Below are positions 15,288 through 24,136 of a DNA stretch of 33,957 bases, one piece after another. Each line of letters opens with the position of its first letter. Position 1 is the stretch's first letter. The notes beneath the pieces are model-generated. The model worked only from the letters and a program-made list of their open reading frames with translations. It did no database searches and had not been told where the DNA came from. The position numbers and the translations under genes are program-made. Source of the stretch: a bacterium (GTDB lineage Bacteria; Patescibacteriota; Minisyncoccia; Phycocordibacterales; SBAW01); contig JAKAHS010000003.1 in NCBI GenBank assembly GCA_021814825.1, positions 1 through 33,957 on the forward strand, read 5' to 3'.

Positions 15288-16386
15288 TCATACCTATGAG
15301 GATATCATCTCCATCCCAAACCTGCTTGCGGCGTGGCGTGAATTTGTGAGAGGCAAAAGCGGCAAGCCCGACGTGCAGGAATTTCAGTATCGGTTATTTG
15401 GCAACATTTTCGCACTGCACACTGAACTGAAGTACAAGACGTACGCTCACGGCAGCTACCGTCACTTCAAGGTCAACGACCCCAAGCCGCGCGATATTCA
15501 TAAAGCGAGCGTGCGCGACAGACTGGTGCACCATGCCATCTACCGCGTCCTCTACCCGTTCTTCGACCGCACATTCATCGCTGACTCATATTCATGTAGG
15601 AATTGGAAGGGGACGCATAAAGCGATGAACCGTTTCCGTACCTTTGCTCGCAAGGTGTCGGAGAACGATACGCGCACCTGCTGGGTCCTCAAGTGCGACA
15701 TACGGAAGTTCTTCGCATCGGTAGACCAGCATGTGCTCCGTACGATCCTTGAGCGATACATTACTGATTCCGACATTCTGCTCTTGCTCGATCGTGTCAT
15801 TGGCAGTTTCTATAGCACGGAAATAGGCAAAGGGTTGCCGCTTGGCAATCTCACCTCGCAACTGCTCGTGAATATCTACATGAATGAGTTCGATCAGTTC
15901 ATGAAGCACACGATCAAAGCGAGATACTACACCCGCTATGCTGACGACTTCGTGATAGTGAGTAGAGACAGAAGAGAGCTCGAAGCAATGCTGCCGAAGA
16001 TAGACGCGTTTCTTCATGAGTCGCTCAAACTCACCCTTCATCCACAGAAGGTATCGATCGCCACACTAGTCTCCGGCGTCGACTTCCTCGGTTGGGTGCA
16101 CTTTCCCGGCCACCGCGCGCTGCAGACCGCTACGAAGCGCCGAGCACTGCGCCGTACTCAAGGTCTTGAGGTAGATAGTCCGACGGTGCGATCGTATCTT
16201 GGAATGATGAGCCATGGGAATACAAGGAAGGCGAGAAGCGCAATTGAATCTCAGTACAGCATGTCAGGTCGTATAGATGGCCAGCATCTTGGGTTGACAG
16301 AATGGCCGCGCTCCGATTTCATACAGGCAGGAGGTAACCAACCAGAGAGAGGCGAAGATGCAAACACTCGTGACGTTCCAGGATGA
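15226..16386 (+). CDS. DGR reverse transcriptase
   Basis: RT motifs: WVLKCDIRKFFASVD, GLPLGNLTSQLLVNIYMNEFDQF (DGR-type [IVL]GxxxSQ), YYTRYADDFVIVS (catalytic YADD), LHPQKVSIATLVSGVDFLGW. Start uncertain: TTG 15226, ATG 15229, or ATG 15204 if the G-tract is G8. Confidence 0.95.
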   Translation: MMRSNTGSRFLGGGFSRTVFTHTYEDIISIPNLLAAWREFVRGKSGKPDVQEFQYRLFGNIFALHTELKYKTYAHGSYRHFKVNDPKPRDIHKASVRDRLVHHAIYRVLYPFFDRTFIADSYSCRNWKGTHKAMNRFRTFARKVSENDTRTCWVLKCDIRKFFASVDQHVLRTILERYITDSDILLLLDRVIGSFYSTEIGKGLPLGNLTSQLLVNIYMNEFDQFMKHTIKARYYTRYADDFVIVSRDRRELEAMLPKIDAFLHESLKLTLHPQKVSIATLVSGVDFLGWVHFPGHRALQTATKRRALRRTQGLEVDSPTVRSYLGMMSHGNTRKARSAIESQYSMSGRIDGQHLGLTEWPRSDFIQAGGNQPERGEDANTRDVPG

Positions 16387-16600
16387 GATGGGGACACCGT
16401 TCCACTGTGTCCTGGCTGGCGATGATTGGCTGGAAAGCGGCTTGATCGACAGCGTCGGGCAAGAGATCGAGGTGGTCGACTCAGAAGACCAGCCGGGAGA
16501 GCCCTACATCGTCGTTGAAATCACCCCCGAGGCGCAAGACTGTCTTGCGGGTGCGGTCAATGAAGTGACGCTTCGCAAAAAGAGGCGCCTTCTCAACTGA
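16358..16600 (+). CDS. Small protein of unknown function overlapping the RT 3' end
   Basis: 80 aa MQTLVTFQDEMGTPFHCVLAGDDWLESGLIDSVGQEIEVVDSEDQPGEPYIVVEITPEAQD...; purine-rich SD-like gagaggcgaag before the ATG; terminator follows. Confidence 0.55.
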   Translation: MQTLVTFQDEMGTPFHCVLAGDDWLESGLIDSVGQEIEVVDSEDQPGEPYIVVEITPEAQDCLAGAVNEVTLRKKRRLLN

Positions 16601-16615
16601 CCCCGGGAAGACGGT

Positions 16616-16640
16616 AAAGCGCGGACGAAGTCCGCGCTTT
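16616..16640 (+). terminator. Rho-independent terminator
   Basis: aaagcgcggac-gaa-gtccgcgcttt followed by ttcttttt. Confidence 0.8.
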
Positions 16641-16653
16641 TTCTTTTTGTCTT

Positions 16654-17712
16654 CTATCCGATCAGTTTGTCCTGGAGATCGTCTGGCGTATCGAAACCGA
16701 GATGTGCGTACGCTTTTGGCGTGGCGACGCGCCCGCGCGGCGTGCGCTCAATGAGACCGAGCTGCAGCAGGTACGGTTCGTGCACATCGGAAAGCGTGTT
16801 CGGCTCCTCGGCAAGCGCCGCTGCGACCGCGCCGACGCCCGCAGGGCCGCCGCCAAAGCGCTCGATAAGTACTTCCAGAAGCCGGCGATCGGTGGGAGTG
16901 AGACCGAGTTCGTCCACCTCAAGCATGCCGAGCGCCTCGGCGGCGACCCGCTTCGTGATCGGCGAGCGCTTAAGCTGGGCGAAATCGCGTGCGCGCTTGA
17001 GCAGATAGTTTGCGGTGCGCGGAGTGAAGCGCGCGCGGCGCGCGATCTCGCGAACGGCCTCTTCTTCAATTTCAACACCAAGGATCGCCGCTGATCGTCG
17101 CACGATCGCCGCGATGTCGTCCTCGCTGTAGAACTCTAAGCGGAAACTGCCGCCGGAGAATCGTGAGCGAAGCGGCGCGGAGAGGTCGGCGACGCGCGTA
17201 GTCGCAGCGATGAGCGTGAACGGCGGCAGCGGCAACTCGATCGTGCGTGCACTCGGCCCCTTGCCGATGATGATATTGAGCACGCCCGACTCCATCGCGG
17301 GGTAGAGCACTTCTTCGATCGTCCGCGGCAGTCGGTGGATCTCGTCGATGAAAAGAATATCGCGCGGCGAGAGGTTGGTGAGAAGCGCAGCCAAGTCGCC
17401 GACGCGTTCGATCGCCGGGCCGGAGGTGGTGCGAAGGTTGCCGTCGAGTTCGTGTGCGATGAGATGAGCGAGCGTGGTCTTGCCGAGGCCGGGCGGACCG
17501 TAAAAAAGGACGTGTTCGGGCGGAGTGTTGCGCTCGCGCGCTGCGGTGATGAGCACGTGCAGATTATTTTTGATACTTTCTTGCCCTATGTATTCATCCC
17601 ATGCGGCAGGGCGCAGCGTGGCATCGAGCGATGGAGAGGGAGCAGCCGCTTCCCCTTGTGGCACAACGATATTTTCCGCATCATCGAACCCGTCTTGTGA
17701 AGAGCTTGACAT
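16654..17712 (-). CDS. ruvB: Holliday junction branch migration ATPase RuvB
   Basis: [80 protein letters not shown]. Confidence 0.96.
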   Translation of the reverse strand: MSSSSQDGFDDAENIVVPQGEAAAPSPSLDATLRPAAWDEYIGQESIKNNLHVLITAARERNTPPEHVLFYGPPGLGKTTLAHLIAHELDGNLRTTSGPAIERVGDLAALLTNLSPRDILFIDEIHRLPRTIEEVLYPAMESGVLNIIIGKGPSARTIELPLPPFTLIAATTRVADLSAPLRSRFSGGSFRLEFYSEDDIAAIVRRSAAILGVEIEEEAVREIARRARFTPRTANYLLKRARDFAQLKRSPITKRVAAEALGMLEVDELGLTPTDRRLLEVLIERFGGGPAGVGAVAAALAEEPNTLSDVHEPYLLQLGLIERTPRGRVATPKAYAHLGFDTPDDLQDKLIG

Positions 17713-17734
17713 AGATTGTTTAGTATGCTAACCT
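17706..17734 (+). promoter_or_regulatory. Promoter candidate reading into the structured intergenic region
   Basis: TTGACA (17706-17711), 17-bp spacer, TAACCT (17729-17734). The -10 is weak. Confidence 0.3.
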
Positions 17735-17778
17735 TTTGACAGTTCTCACGATTTCTTCTCACCGAGAATGCGCTCATG

Positions 17779-17945
17779 TTCGAGGGAGCATATCTCTAAG
17801 CAATACGACCAACCCTGGTTTTGGGACCGATTTAAGGACGCTTCGGCAGCAGTTTTTATACTGTTCCCGCGGGGGCTATCCTCAGAACCGTCTTCCACTT
17901 TCGATTTATCGAAATGAGTATTGCTTAGAGGTATGCGGTCTCGAA
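17779..17945 (+). ncRNA. Candidate structured ncRNA, rod-shaped and 6S-RNA-like
   Basis: Nested pairings: ttcgag 17779-17784/ctcgaa 17940-17945; gcatatctctaagcaatac 17788-17806/gtattgcttagaggtatgc 17918-17936; ggttttggg 17817-17825/ctcagaacc 17881-17889; 3'-side small hairpin tttcga-ttta-tcgaaa 17899-17914. Non-Watson-Crick pairs are G.U only if read on plus. Confidence 0.45.
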
Positions 17946-18055
17946 TCAACGAGTCGCAAAGAACAACATGCAAGAAAACATAACTTCCATAACTGTACTC
18001 TTTTGGCTTAGCGATTCAATATTGACCCAACTTAGAGCCATGTTCTAAAGAAAAG

Positions 18056-18083
18056 CCCTCGGCTGCGTAAATGCAACCGAGGG
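18056..18083 (-). terminator. Terminator hairpin downstream of pyrC
   Basis: ccctcggctgc...gcaaccgaggg; T-rich on the minus strand (gcttttctttag) and also ttttt on the plus strand. Confidence 0.6.
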
Positions 18084-18104
18084 TTTTTGTATTTCAACTT
18101 CAGA

Positions 18105-19172
18105 TCACTCGACCGACGGCTCGAGCTGCCAGAGGATCTGTTCGCCGGCGCGGAGCGGGACGACCGTGTTGCCTTCTCCGTACTCATAGGACTGCGGCAC
18201 GAGCCACGGCTTCTCGACGAGCGTGATGGTTTCCATATTGCGCGGAAGGCCATAGAAGTCTGCGCCGGTGAAAGAGGCGAAGGCTTCAAGCTTGTCGAGT
18301 GCGTTCATTTCCGCGAACACTTCGGCGTAGAGCTCGATGCCGGCGTGCGCCGTAAAACATCCGGCGCAGCCACATGCGGCTTCCTTCGTGTGTTTGGCAT
18401 GCGGCGCCGAGTCGGTGCCGAGGAAGAAGCCAGGGCTGCCGGATGCCACTGCCGCGACTAGTGCTTGGCGATGAGTCTCGCGCTTGAGGACCGGCAGACA
18501 GTAGTGATGCGGTCGGACCCCGCCCTGGAAGATCGCGTTGCGATTGAGGAGCAGATGATGCGCGGTGATGGTCGCTGCCGTTTGACTGCCCATACTCCTG
18601 TCGTAGTTGACGTAATCGACGCCGTCCTTGGTGGTAACGTGCTCGAGCACTATCTTGAGCGCCGGGTGTCCCCTGCGGATCGGCACCAAGACGCGTTCGA
18701 TGAAGACTCGCTCGCGGTCGAAGATGTCGACCGCAAGGTCGGTCACTTCGCCGTGCACGCACAGCGGCACTTCGGAGCGCTCCATTGCCTCGAACCGGTC
18801 GTGCAGCTTGTCGATGTCGGTCACGCCCGCGTCCGAGTTGGTAGTTGCGCCTGCCGGATAGAGTTTGAACCCGAGCACGAGATCTTCTTGTGCCGCGCGC
18901 GCCACCTCCTCGACCGACGTGTTGTCGGTGAGGTAGATGAACATGCGCGGGTCGAAGTCGGTGCCCGCGGGCAAGACGCGCAGGATGCACTCCCGATAGG
19001 CAAGCGCCTGCGCCACGGTCGTGACCGGCGGCTTGAGGTTGGGCATGATGCCCGCCCGCCCAAACCGCCGCGCACTGAAAGGCAGCACAGCCGCCATGCC
19101 CTCCCCGTCGCGCACATGCAGATGCCAGTCATCCGGGCGGATGATGGAAAGACGCCTAGGTTTCATTTCCAT
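18105..19172 (-). CDS. pyrC: Dihydroorotase
   Basis: [85 protein letters not shown]; start placed at MEMKPRRLS (19172). Confidence 0.9.
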   Translation of the reverse strand: MEMKPRRLSIIRPDDWHLHVRDGEGMAAVLPFSARRFGRAGIMPNLKPPVTTVAQALAYRECILRVLPAGTDFDPRMFIYLTDNTSVEEVARAAQEDLVLGFKLYPAGATTNSDAGVTDIDKLHDRFEAMERSEVPLCVHGEVTDLAVDIFDRERVFIERVLVPIRRGHPALKIVLEHVTTKDGVDYVNYDRSMGSQTAATITAHHLLLNRNAIFQGGVRPHHYCLPVLKRETHRQALVAAVASGSPGFFLGTDSAPHAKHTKEAACGCAGCFTAHAGIELYAEVFAEMNALDKLEAFASFTGADFYGLPRNMETITLVEKPWLVPQSYEYGEGNTVVPLRAGEQILWQLEPSVE

Positions 19173-20143
19173 TTGAGACTCCTTATGTGAACGTGGTTGG
19201 CGTGATCGATGATGCGGCTCATGTGATGCGGACGCACTACCGCAAGTGAGCCGATGAATACCGCGTCTGCAAGCGACAGCACATCGATGTCTGTTTCGGT
19301 GCGGATGCCGTTGCCGGCAACGATCGGAATGGAAACGCCGCTTTCGCGCAGCTCCCACACCTTTTGGATCGTGAGCGGAAGACAGGCCGGACTCGAAAGG
19401 CCGCCATCTGCCGCGACACCGCGTCGTCTGATCGGCGATACCTTCCCGTACGGCGACCAGTCGATCTGGTCAGTGCCGAAGAACGGAATGGTGTTACCGA
19501 CCCAGAGACCGTCCGCAACACGCGACACCTCGACGAGAACCGATGTCGGCATCAGCGCGTTGCAGTTGATGACGACCGGTATGCCGAGCATCGACTTGGC
19601 GGTTTCCGTCTGCGTGCAGATCTCGTCTTTGAATTCCGCGAGATCATGACCGCTGTTGGGACAACCGAAGTTGATCTGAAGCGCGACCGATGCACGGAAA
19701 GGCAGATACGGCCGGAGCAGTGCACAGAAATCGCGCAGCTCCGCTTCGCGTCCGCTCGCATCGCCGGCGACCGCCATGAACGATATGAAGAACGGCTGAG
19801 TGATGCTGTAGTACGCGCCGCTGCGAAGATAGAACGCTGCTCCGAAGTTGGACAGGCCGACCGCATTCGCCATCTCGCCGCGCATGAAGTCGACCCAGAT
19901 ACACTTGGGTGCGAATTCCTTAGGCGTGGTGCCGTCCTCCCGGAGAGGCATGTTGCCATCCTCCCCGAAGGCTTTGCCGCGCCGCGGCAGGAGCGTGAGG
20001 GTTTTGCCGGAAAAGCCGGTGCCGCGCCAGTCCATGCCGAGATATTTCCAATAGCGATGGAATGGGTACCCCTCGCCATAGAAGCCTCGCGCGCCGGTGG
20101 CGCAGAACACCGAACCGTACTTCTCACCGTCAAGTATGAGCAT
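19163..20143 (-). CDS. pyrD: Dihydroorotate dehydrogenase-like protein
   Basis: [79 protein letters not shown]; adjacent to pyrC; SD-like aaggaaag before ATG at 20143. Confidence 0.75.
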   Translation of the reverse strand: MLILDGEKYGSVFCATGARGFYGEGYPFHRYWKYLGMDWRGTGFSGKTLTLLPRRGKAFGEDGNMPLREDGTTPKEFAPKCIWVDFMRGEMANAVGLSNFGAAFYLRSGAYYSITQPFFISFMAVAGDASGREAELRDFCALLRPYLPFRASVALQINFGCPNSGHDLAEFKDEICTQTETAKSMLGIPVVINCNALMPTSVLVEVSRVADGLWVGNTIPFFGTDQIDWSPYGKVSPIRRRGVAADGGLSSPACLPLTIQKVWELRESGVSIPIVAGNGIRTETDIDVLSLADAVFIGSLAVVRPHHMSRIIDHANHVHIRSLKWK

Positions 20144-20247
20144 GATCTTTCCTTCTGGTTTGTGAAGAACACGGCTTCTTGAGAAAGAAGCCACCGAACT
20201 ATCTGCGGGGTACTGTAGGTGAAAAAGGAGGGGCGGTCAATGCGACA

Positions 20248-20745
20248 TCAGTGCGCCGCGAGAATGTTTGCGGCGACCACGAACATAGCGATGATAAGCA
20301 CCTGCGAAGCGATGCCGAGAACGCTGCGGCCTTCTTGGCGGAGTCGATGCGGTGAATGAGTTCGGTTGTGAAGATCCTGCATCGCCTTGATCGGACGGGT
20401 CGGCAGACGTGTATAGATGAATTGAAGGAAGTCAGGCGCGATACCGCCTGCTATGCCGGCGATTATCGCGAGAAGCGCGCCGGATCCTCCGAAGAAAAAG
20501 AATGAGAGAGCGATGCCGAGCAGCAGGTCGCAGCCGATATCGAACAGGTCGATGAACAAAGCGCGGTCGAGCACCAGTGCGCCTCCCCGATCTGGGTCGA
20601 TCGAGGAATAGAGCGGGTAGTCCCAGTGAGGGATCGCGTCGAGCGCGTAATGACTCGCGAAGCCAAGACAAAAACCGAGCACGGGTTGTGCGGGGGTGAG
20701 TGAAGCAAGCGCAGCGCCCGCGATCGCGTGAGTGGTAAGGGTCAT
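20248..20745 (-). CDS. Membrane protein, possibly YdjM-like metal-dependent hydrolase family
   Basis: MTLTTHAIAGAALASL...GFCLGFASHYALDAIPHWDYPLYSSIDPD; His-rich plus TM helices. Confidence 0.45.
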   Translation of the reverse strand: MTLTTHAIAGAALASLTPAQPVLGFCLGFASHYALDAIPHWDYPLYSSIDPDRGGALVLDRALFIDLFDIGCDLLLGIALSFFFFGGSGALLAIIAGIAGGIAPDFLQFIYTRLPTRPIKAMQDLHNRTHSPHRLRQEGRSVLGIASQVLIIAMFVVAANILAAH

Positions 20746-20777
20746 GTGCGTAGTACAACTCGTGGCATGGTGCGGCG

Positions 20778-22460
20778 TTACTGCGCCTGCAGATCGACCA
20801 CGCGGCCGAGTTCGGCGATCGAGGTGATGCCGCGCAGGACTTTGAGGATGCCATCTTCGGTCATGGACGGCATGCCCTGCGGACGCGCTGCGTCGAAGAT
20901 CTCGCGCGCTGATGGTTTGGTGATGAGCACGTCTTCGATCGCGCGGTCCATGAAGATCGCCTCAAAGATGCCGACGCGCCCTTTGTAGCCGCGGCCGTTG
21001 CATGTTTCGCAGCCGCCTTCGCGCGCGTCGGAGACGAGCGTCTTGTTCTGCGGGATGAGCGCGCGGTCGACGACCCCGCCAAGCGTGCGATCGATCAGCC
21101 GCTGCTCGTCCGCGGTGGCGGGGCGCTGCACGCGGCACTCGGGGCAGAGCTTGCGCACGAGGCGTTGTGCCATCGCAACGTTGATCGATGACGACAGCAC
21201 CTTTTCACTGACACCAAGATCGATGAGGCGGGGGAACGCGCCGGCGGCGTCGTTGGTGTGCAGCGTCGAGAAGACGAGGTGGCCGGTGAGGGCGGCGTTG
21301 ATCGCGGTCGTTGCCACCTCATCGTCGCGGATCTCGCCGACCATGATGATGTCGGGATCTTGGCGCAGCGCCGAGCGCAGGCCGGCCGCGAAGGTGTAGC
21401 CCTTTTCGGCCTCGACCTGCGTCTGTACGATGCCTTCAAGGTGGTATTCGATCGGGTCTTCGATCGTGATGATCTTCGATTCGGGGTTGTTGACCTTGCG
21501 CAGGAACGCGTAGAGCGTCGTCGTCTTACCGCTCCCCGTCGGACCGGTCGTGAGGATCATGCCGTTTGGTTTTGCGATCTCGCGCTCAATGCGCAAGCGA
21601 TACTTTTCTTCCATGCCGAGGCTCTCCAGCGGCACTTTGATTGATTTCGGATTGAGCAAGCGCATCACCATGGTCTCGCCATAGGAACCAGGCAGCACGG
21701 ATGAGCGGATCTCGATCTCTTCGTCGCTCACCTTGATGCTGAAGCGGCCGTCTTGCGCGGCGTTCGTGACGTTGAGCTTGAGACCGGAGAGAAGCTTGAG
21801 GCGCGAGAGCATGAGATGGAATGTTTCAGGATCGATCTGCAGGATGTCGACGAGGACGCCATCGAGGCGGTAGCGCAGGCGCACTGCTTTCTCCTCCGGC
21901 TCAAGATGGATGTCGGAAGCGTCGATCGTGAGCGCGCCGGCGAGCATGATTTGCAGAAGGCGCGTCACGCGGTAGGCGCGGTTGAGCGAGATCGCTTCCG
22001 ACATGAGGCTCGCGATGCGTGCGGTGCTGGTGGCTTGCGTGAGCAGCAGTTCGAAGTCGCCACCGGTGATATCGAAGATGCCGGCATGACTCTCGACCGC
22101 ATAGGAGAGATCGGCGTAATGATCCCACGCGCGCCTGAGGCTGGCTTCAGAACATATATAGAGAGTGATGGTGTAGCCGGCGTCTTGCAGTTTCTGCACC
22201 GCGAGTTTCGTCTTGGTGCTCTCCGGCTCATGCGCGGCGACCGAGATGCGTTTGCCGACGCGACCGTAGGCGGCGATCTTCGCATCACGCGCCTCTTCCT
22301 CGGGTATGAGGCGCAGCGCATCGGTGTTGGTGGGTACCAGCGAGAGATCGATGTACTCGACACCGTATTTTTTTGAAAGGATGAGCGCGAGCTCTTCGGC
22401 TTCGCGGTCGCGCAGCACTTGCAAGCGCTTGAGTTCTTCGCTGTCGGCGAATTGGGGCAT
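20778..22460 (-). CDS. pilB: GspE/PilB-type secretion/pilus assembly ATPase
   Basis: GMILTTGPTGSGKTTTLYAFLRKVN (Walker A), IITIEDPIEYHLEGIVQTQV, LRSALRQDPDIIMVGEIRDDEVATTAINAALTGHLVFSTLHTNDA, CPECR...CETCNGRGYKGRVGIFE. Confidence 0.95.
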   Translation of the reverse strand: MPQFADSEELKRLQVLRDREAEELALILSKKYGVEYIDLSLVPTNTDALRLIPEEEARDAKIAAYGRVGKRISVAAHEPESTKTKLAVQKLQDAGYTITLYICSEASLRRAWDHYADLSYAVESHAGIFDITGGDFELLLTQATSTARIASLMSEAISLNRAYRVTRLLQIMLAGALTIDASDIHLEPEEKAVRLRYRLDGVLVDILQIDPETFHLMLSRLKLLSGLKLNVTNAAQDGRFSIKVSDEEIEIRSSVLPGSYGETMVMRLLNPKSIKVPLESLGMEEKYRLRIEREIAKPNGMILTTGPTGSGKTTTLYAFLRKVNNPESKIITIEDPIEYHLEGIVQTQVEAEKGYTFAAGLRSALRQDPDIIMVGEIRDDEVATTAINAALTGHLVFSTLHTNDAAGAFPRLIDLGVSEKVLSSSINVAMAQRLVRKLCPECRVQRPATADEQRLIDRTLGGVVDRALIPQNKTLVSDAREGGCETCNGRGYKGRVGIFEAIFMDRAIEDVLITKPSAREIFDAARPQGMPSMTEDGILKVLRGITSIAELGRVVDLQAQ

Positions 22461-22532
22461 ACCACCAGCTTACCGCTTTTAGCCTCTAGCTTCTAGCTTT
22501 GATTCAGAATAACTCGCTGTTATAGTGAGCGC

Positions 22533-22964
22533 ATGAAGATCACCCTCGATGAGTTGCAGAATGTTGCGCGCGATATAGCGATGCGCATTGCCGTGAAAAA
22601 AGATGGCATGGCGTTTCTCATCACGCTTCACGGCGAGCTCGGCGCGGGGAAGACGACCTTCGTGCAGGCGCTGGCGCGCGAGCTTGGCGCAGGGGTGCCG
22701 ATCAAAAGCCCGACCTTCACGCTGATGAAAAAATATCCGATCGAATTCGGTGAGTTCATGAGCTTTGTGCACATCGACGCGTACCGACTCGACGGCGCGG
22801 CACAGTTTGCGGCGCTTCGGCCGGAGGAATTTTTGCAGGACCCTGGAGCGATCGTGTGTGTGGAGTGGCCGGAGCGGGTGGAAGGGGCGCTGCCAAAACC
22901 CGACATCGCGCTCAGCTTCGCGCACGGTGAGAAGGAGAATGAGCGCGAAGTTATTTTTGAATAA
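22533..22964 (+). CDS. tsaE: tRNA threonylcarbamoyladenosine biosynthesis ATPase TsaE
   Basis: LHGELGAGKTTFVQALARELGAGVPIKSPTFTLMKKYPI..., FVHIDAYRLD, GAIVCVEWPERVEG. Confidence 0.92.
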   Translation: MKITLDELQNVARDIAMRIAVKKDGMAFLITLHGELGAGKTTFVQALARELGAGVPIKSPTFTLMKKYPIEFGEFMSFVHIDAYRLDGAAQFAALRPEEFLQDPGAIVCVEWPERVEGALPKPDIALSFAHGEKENEREVIFE

Positions 22965-23017
22965 GAAAAACTGCAAGCATTGCTGCTTGCAGTTGTGCAC
23001 GGGGTTCGTGCGAGATG

Positions 23018-23470
23018 TTACCGACTCGCCGTGAGGCCGATCGGCAACGAGAGAGCAAGAGGCACCACCTGGTTCTTGTTGTCGAGCATGAAGAACGGCG
23101 GGGGTTCTTTGCTCAAGGACGTAGTCATGACGATCGGAAGGCCGACCCTGCCGGGGTCAGCGACCGTGTAGACGATGCCGTTCCACGTTGCAGAGCAGAC
23201 CGTTTCGTAGGGGACACCTTGCTCTAGCGTGGAAGCCGAAACCAGTGTCTGGATGGTGTTGGTTGCGGCGCTCACTGTTTTTGTTGCGGTGATGAAGGTC
23301 GGCAGGAATAGTAAGCAACTGCCGACGATCGCCACCGCACTCTTCAGAAGTCTCTGCCAAAGCGCCATTTTGGATGAGAACATCATGACGCCGATCGAGA
23401 GTATGACTCCGCCGGCGATCATGATGGAAGCATCACCGGGATTGGTTGTGGTAGGAAACATGGTCTGCAC
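23018..23470 (-). CDS. Small membrane/secreted protein of unknown function
   Basis: Two hydrophobic segments (ASIMIAGGVILSIGVMMFSS; LLKSAVAIVGSCLLFLPTFITA) followed by a polar domain. Confidence 0.5.
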   Translation of the reverse strand: MQTMFPTTTNPGDASIMIAGGVILSIGVMMFSSKMALWQRLLKSAVAIVGSCLLFLPTFITATKTVSAATNTIQTLVSASTLEQGVPYETVCSATWNGIVYTVADPGRVGLPIVMTTSLSKEPPPFFMLDNKNQVVPLALSLPIGLTASR

Positions 23471-23646
23471 CTCACTATCAAGTTATGGGCTTGCGCCCGA
23501 AGGACTTTCGCTGAGTGCAGACTAGCACATCAAAGCTGCTGCGTCAAGCTGTTCAGCGTGAACGCGGTGCTTATAGGTTAGGTGCGCTGGCAAAGAATTA
23601 GCCCACCGCAATACGCAGTGGGCTGTGGTCTGGAGTCGAACAGCGA

Positions 23647-24057
23647 TCATGCCGAATAGATGAGTTCGGCCCACCGCAATTCCCAGATCGACTTCGCTTC
23701 GCTGTCCCTCGGTGACTCGCGGCATTTCTGGCGAGCGACCGCGACGTCAACGCAAGAAGCGGCGTCCGCTTTCGCGCCAGCGTCCGCCAGTTCGACCCAG
23801 CGCGCGTACCAGATCCGCTCCGCTTCGGATCCACTCAGCGGCTCCTTGTACTTCTGGCGAGCGACCGCGATGTCGGTGCAAGAACTGGCATTCGTCCTTG
23901 CGTCGATGTCCATCAACTCGATCCAGCGGACGTACCAGAGCCGCTCCTCCTCTCCGCGGCCACTCGGGACTTCGTTGAACTTTCGATACGCGACAGCCGG
24001 ATCGGTGCAAGCAGCAATCGCCTTTTTGACGCGTGCGGAGACTTTGTGATCAGCCAT
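23647..24057 (-). CDS. Tandem 42-aa repeat protein of unknown function
   Basis: Three repeats: ACTDPAVAYRKFNEVPSGRGEEERLWYVRWIELMDIDARTN / SCTDIAVARQKYKEPLSGSEAERIWYARWVELADAGAKAD / SCVDVAVARQKCRESPRDSEAKSIWELRWAELIYSA. Confidence 0.65.
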   Translation of the reverse strand: MADHKVSARVKKAIAACTDPAVAYRKFNEVPSGRGEEERLWYVRWIELMDIDARTNASSCTDIAVARQKYKEPLSGSEAERIWYARWVELADAGAKADAASCVDVAVARQKCRESPRDSEAKSIWELRWAELIYSA

Positions 24058-24136
24058 GAGGCTCCCTCCTTTGTGGGTGTTAGGGACGATTCTAAGTTGA
24101 GATATACCACACAGCGAGCTGTCCCGTCAAGCTTCA

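Noticed and set aside
15226-16386. Interpretation of the RT as retron or group II intron RT
   Set aside because: No intron RNA domains, maturase/HNH domain or msr-msd pattern. The A-specific VR/TR pair, Avd-like neighbour and LGNLTSQ motif point to a DGR.
17736-18011. 91-aa plus-strand ORF in the ruvB-pyrC gap
   Set aside because: Coincides with the inverted-repeat structured region; RNA structure explains the sequence better than coding.
19364-20182. 272-aa plus-strand ORF (and other long ORFs opposite pyrC, pyrD, pilB and polA)
   Set aside because: GC-rich antisense ORFs opposite well-supported genes; no domain features.
22970-22993. Hairpin ctgcaagca-ttgc-tgcttgcag after tsaE as a special element
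   Set aside because: Most simply a transcription terminator between tsaE and the convergent minus-strand gene.
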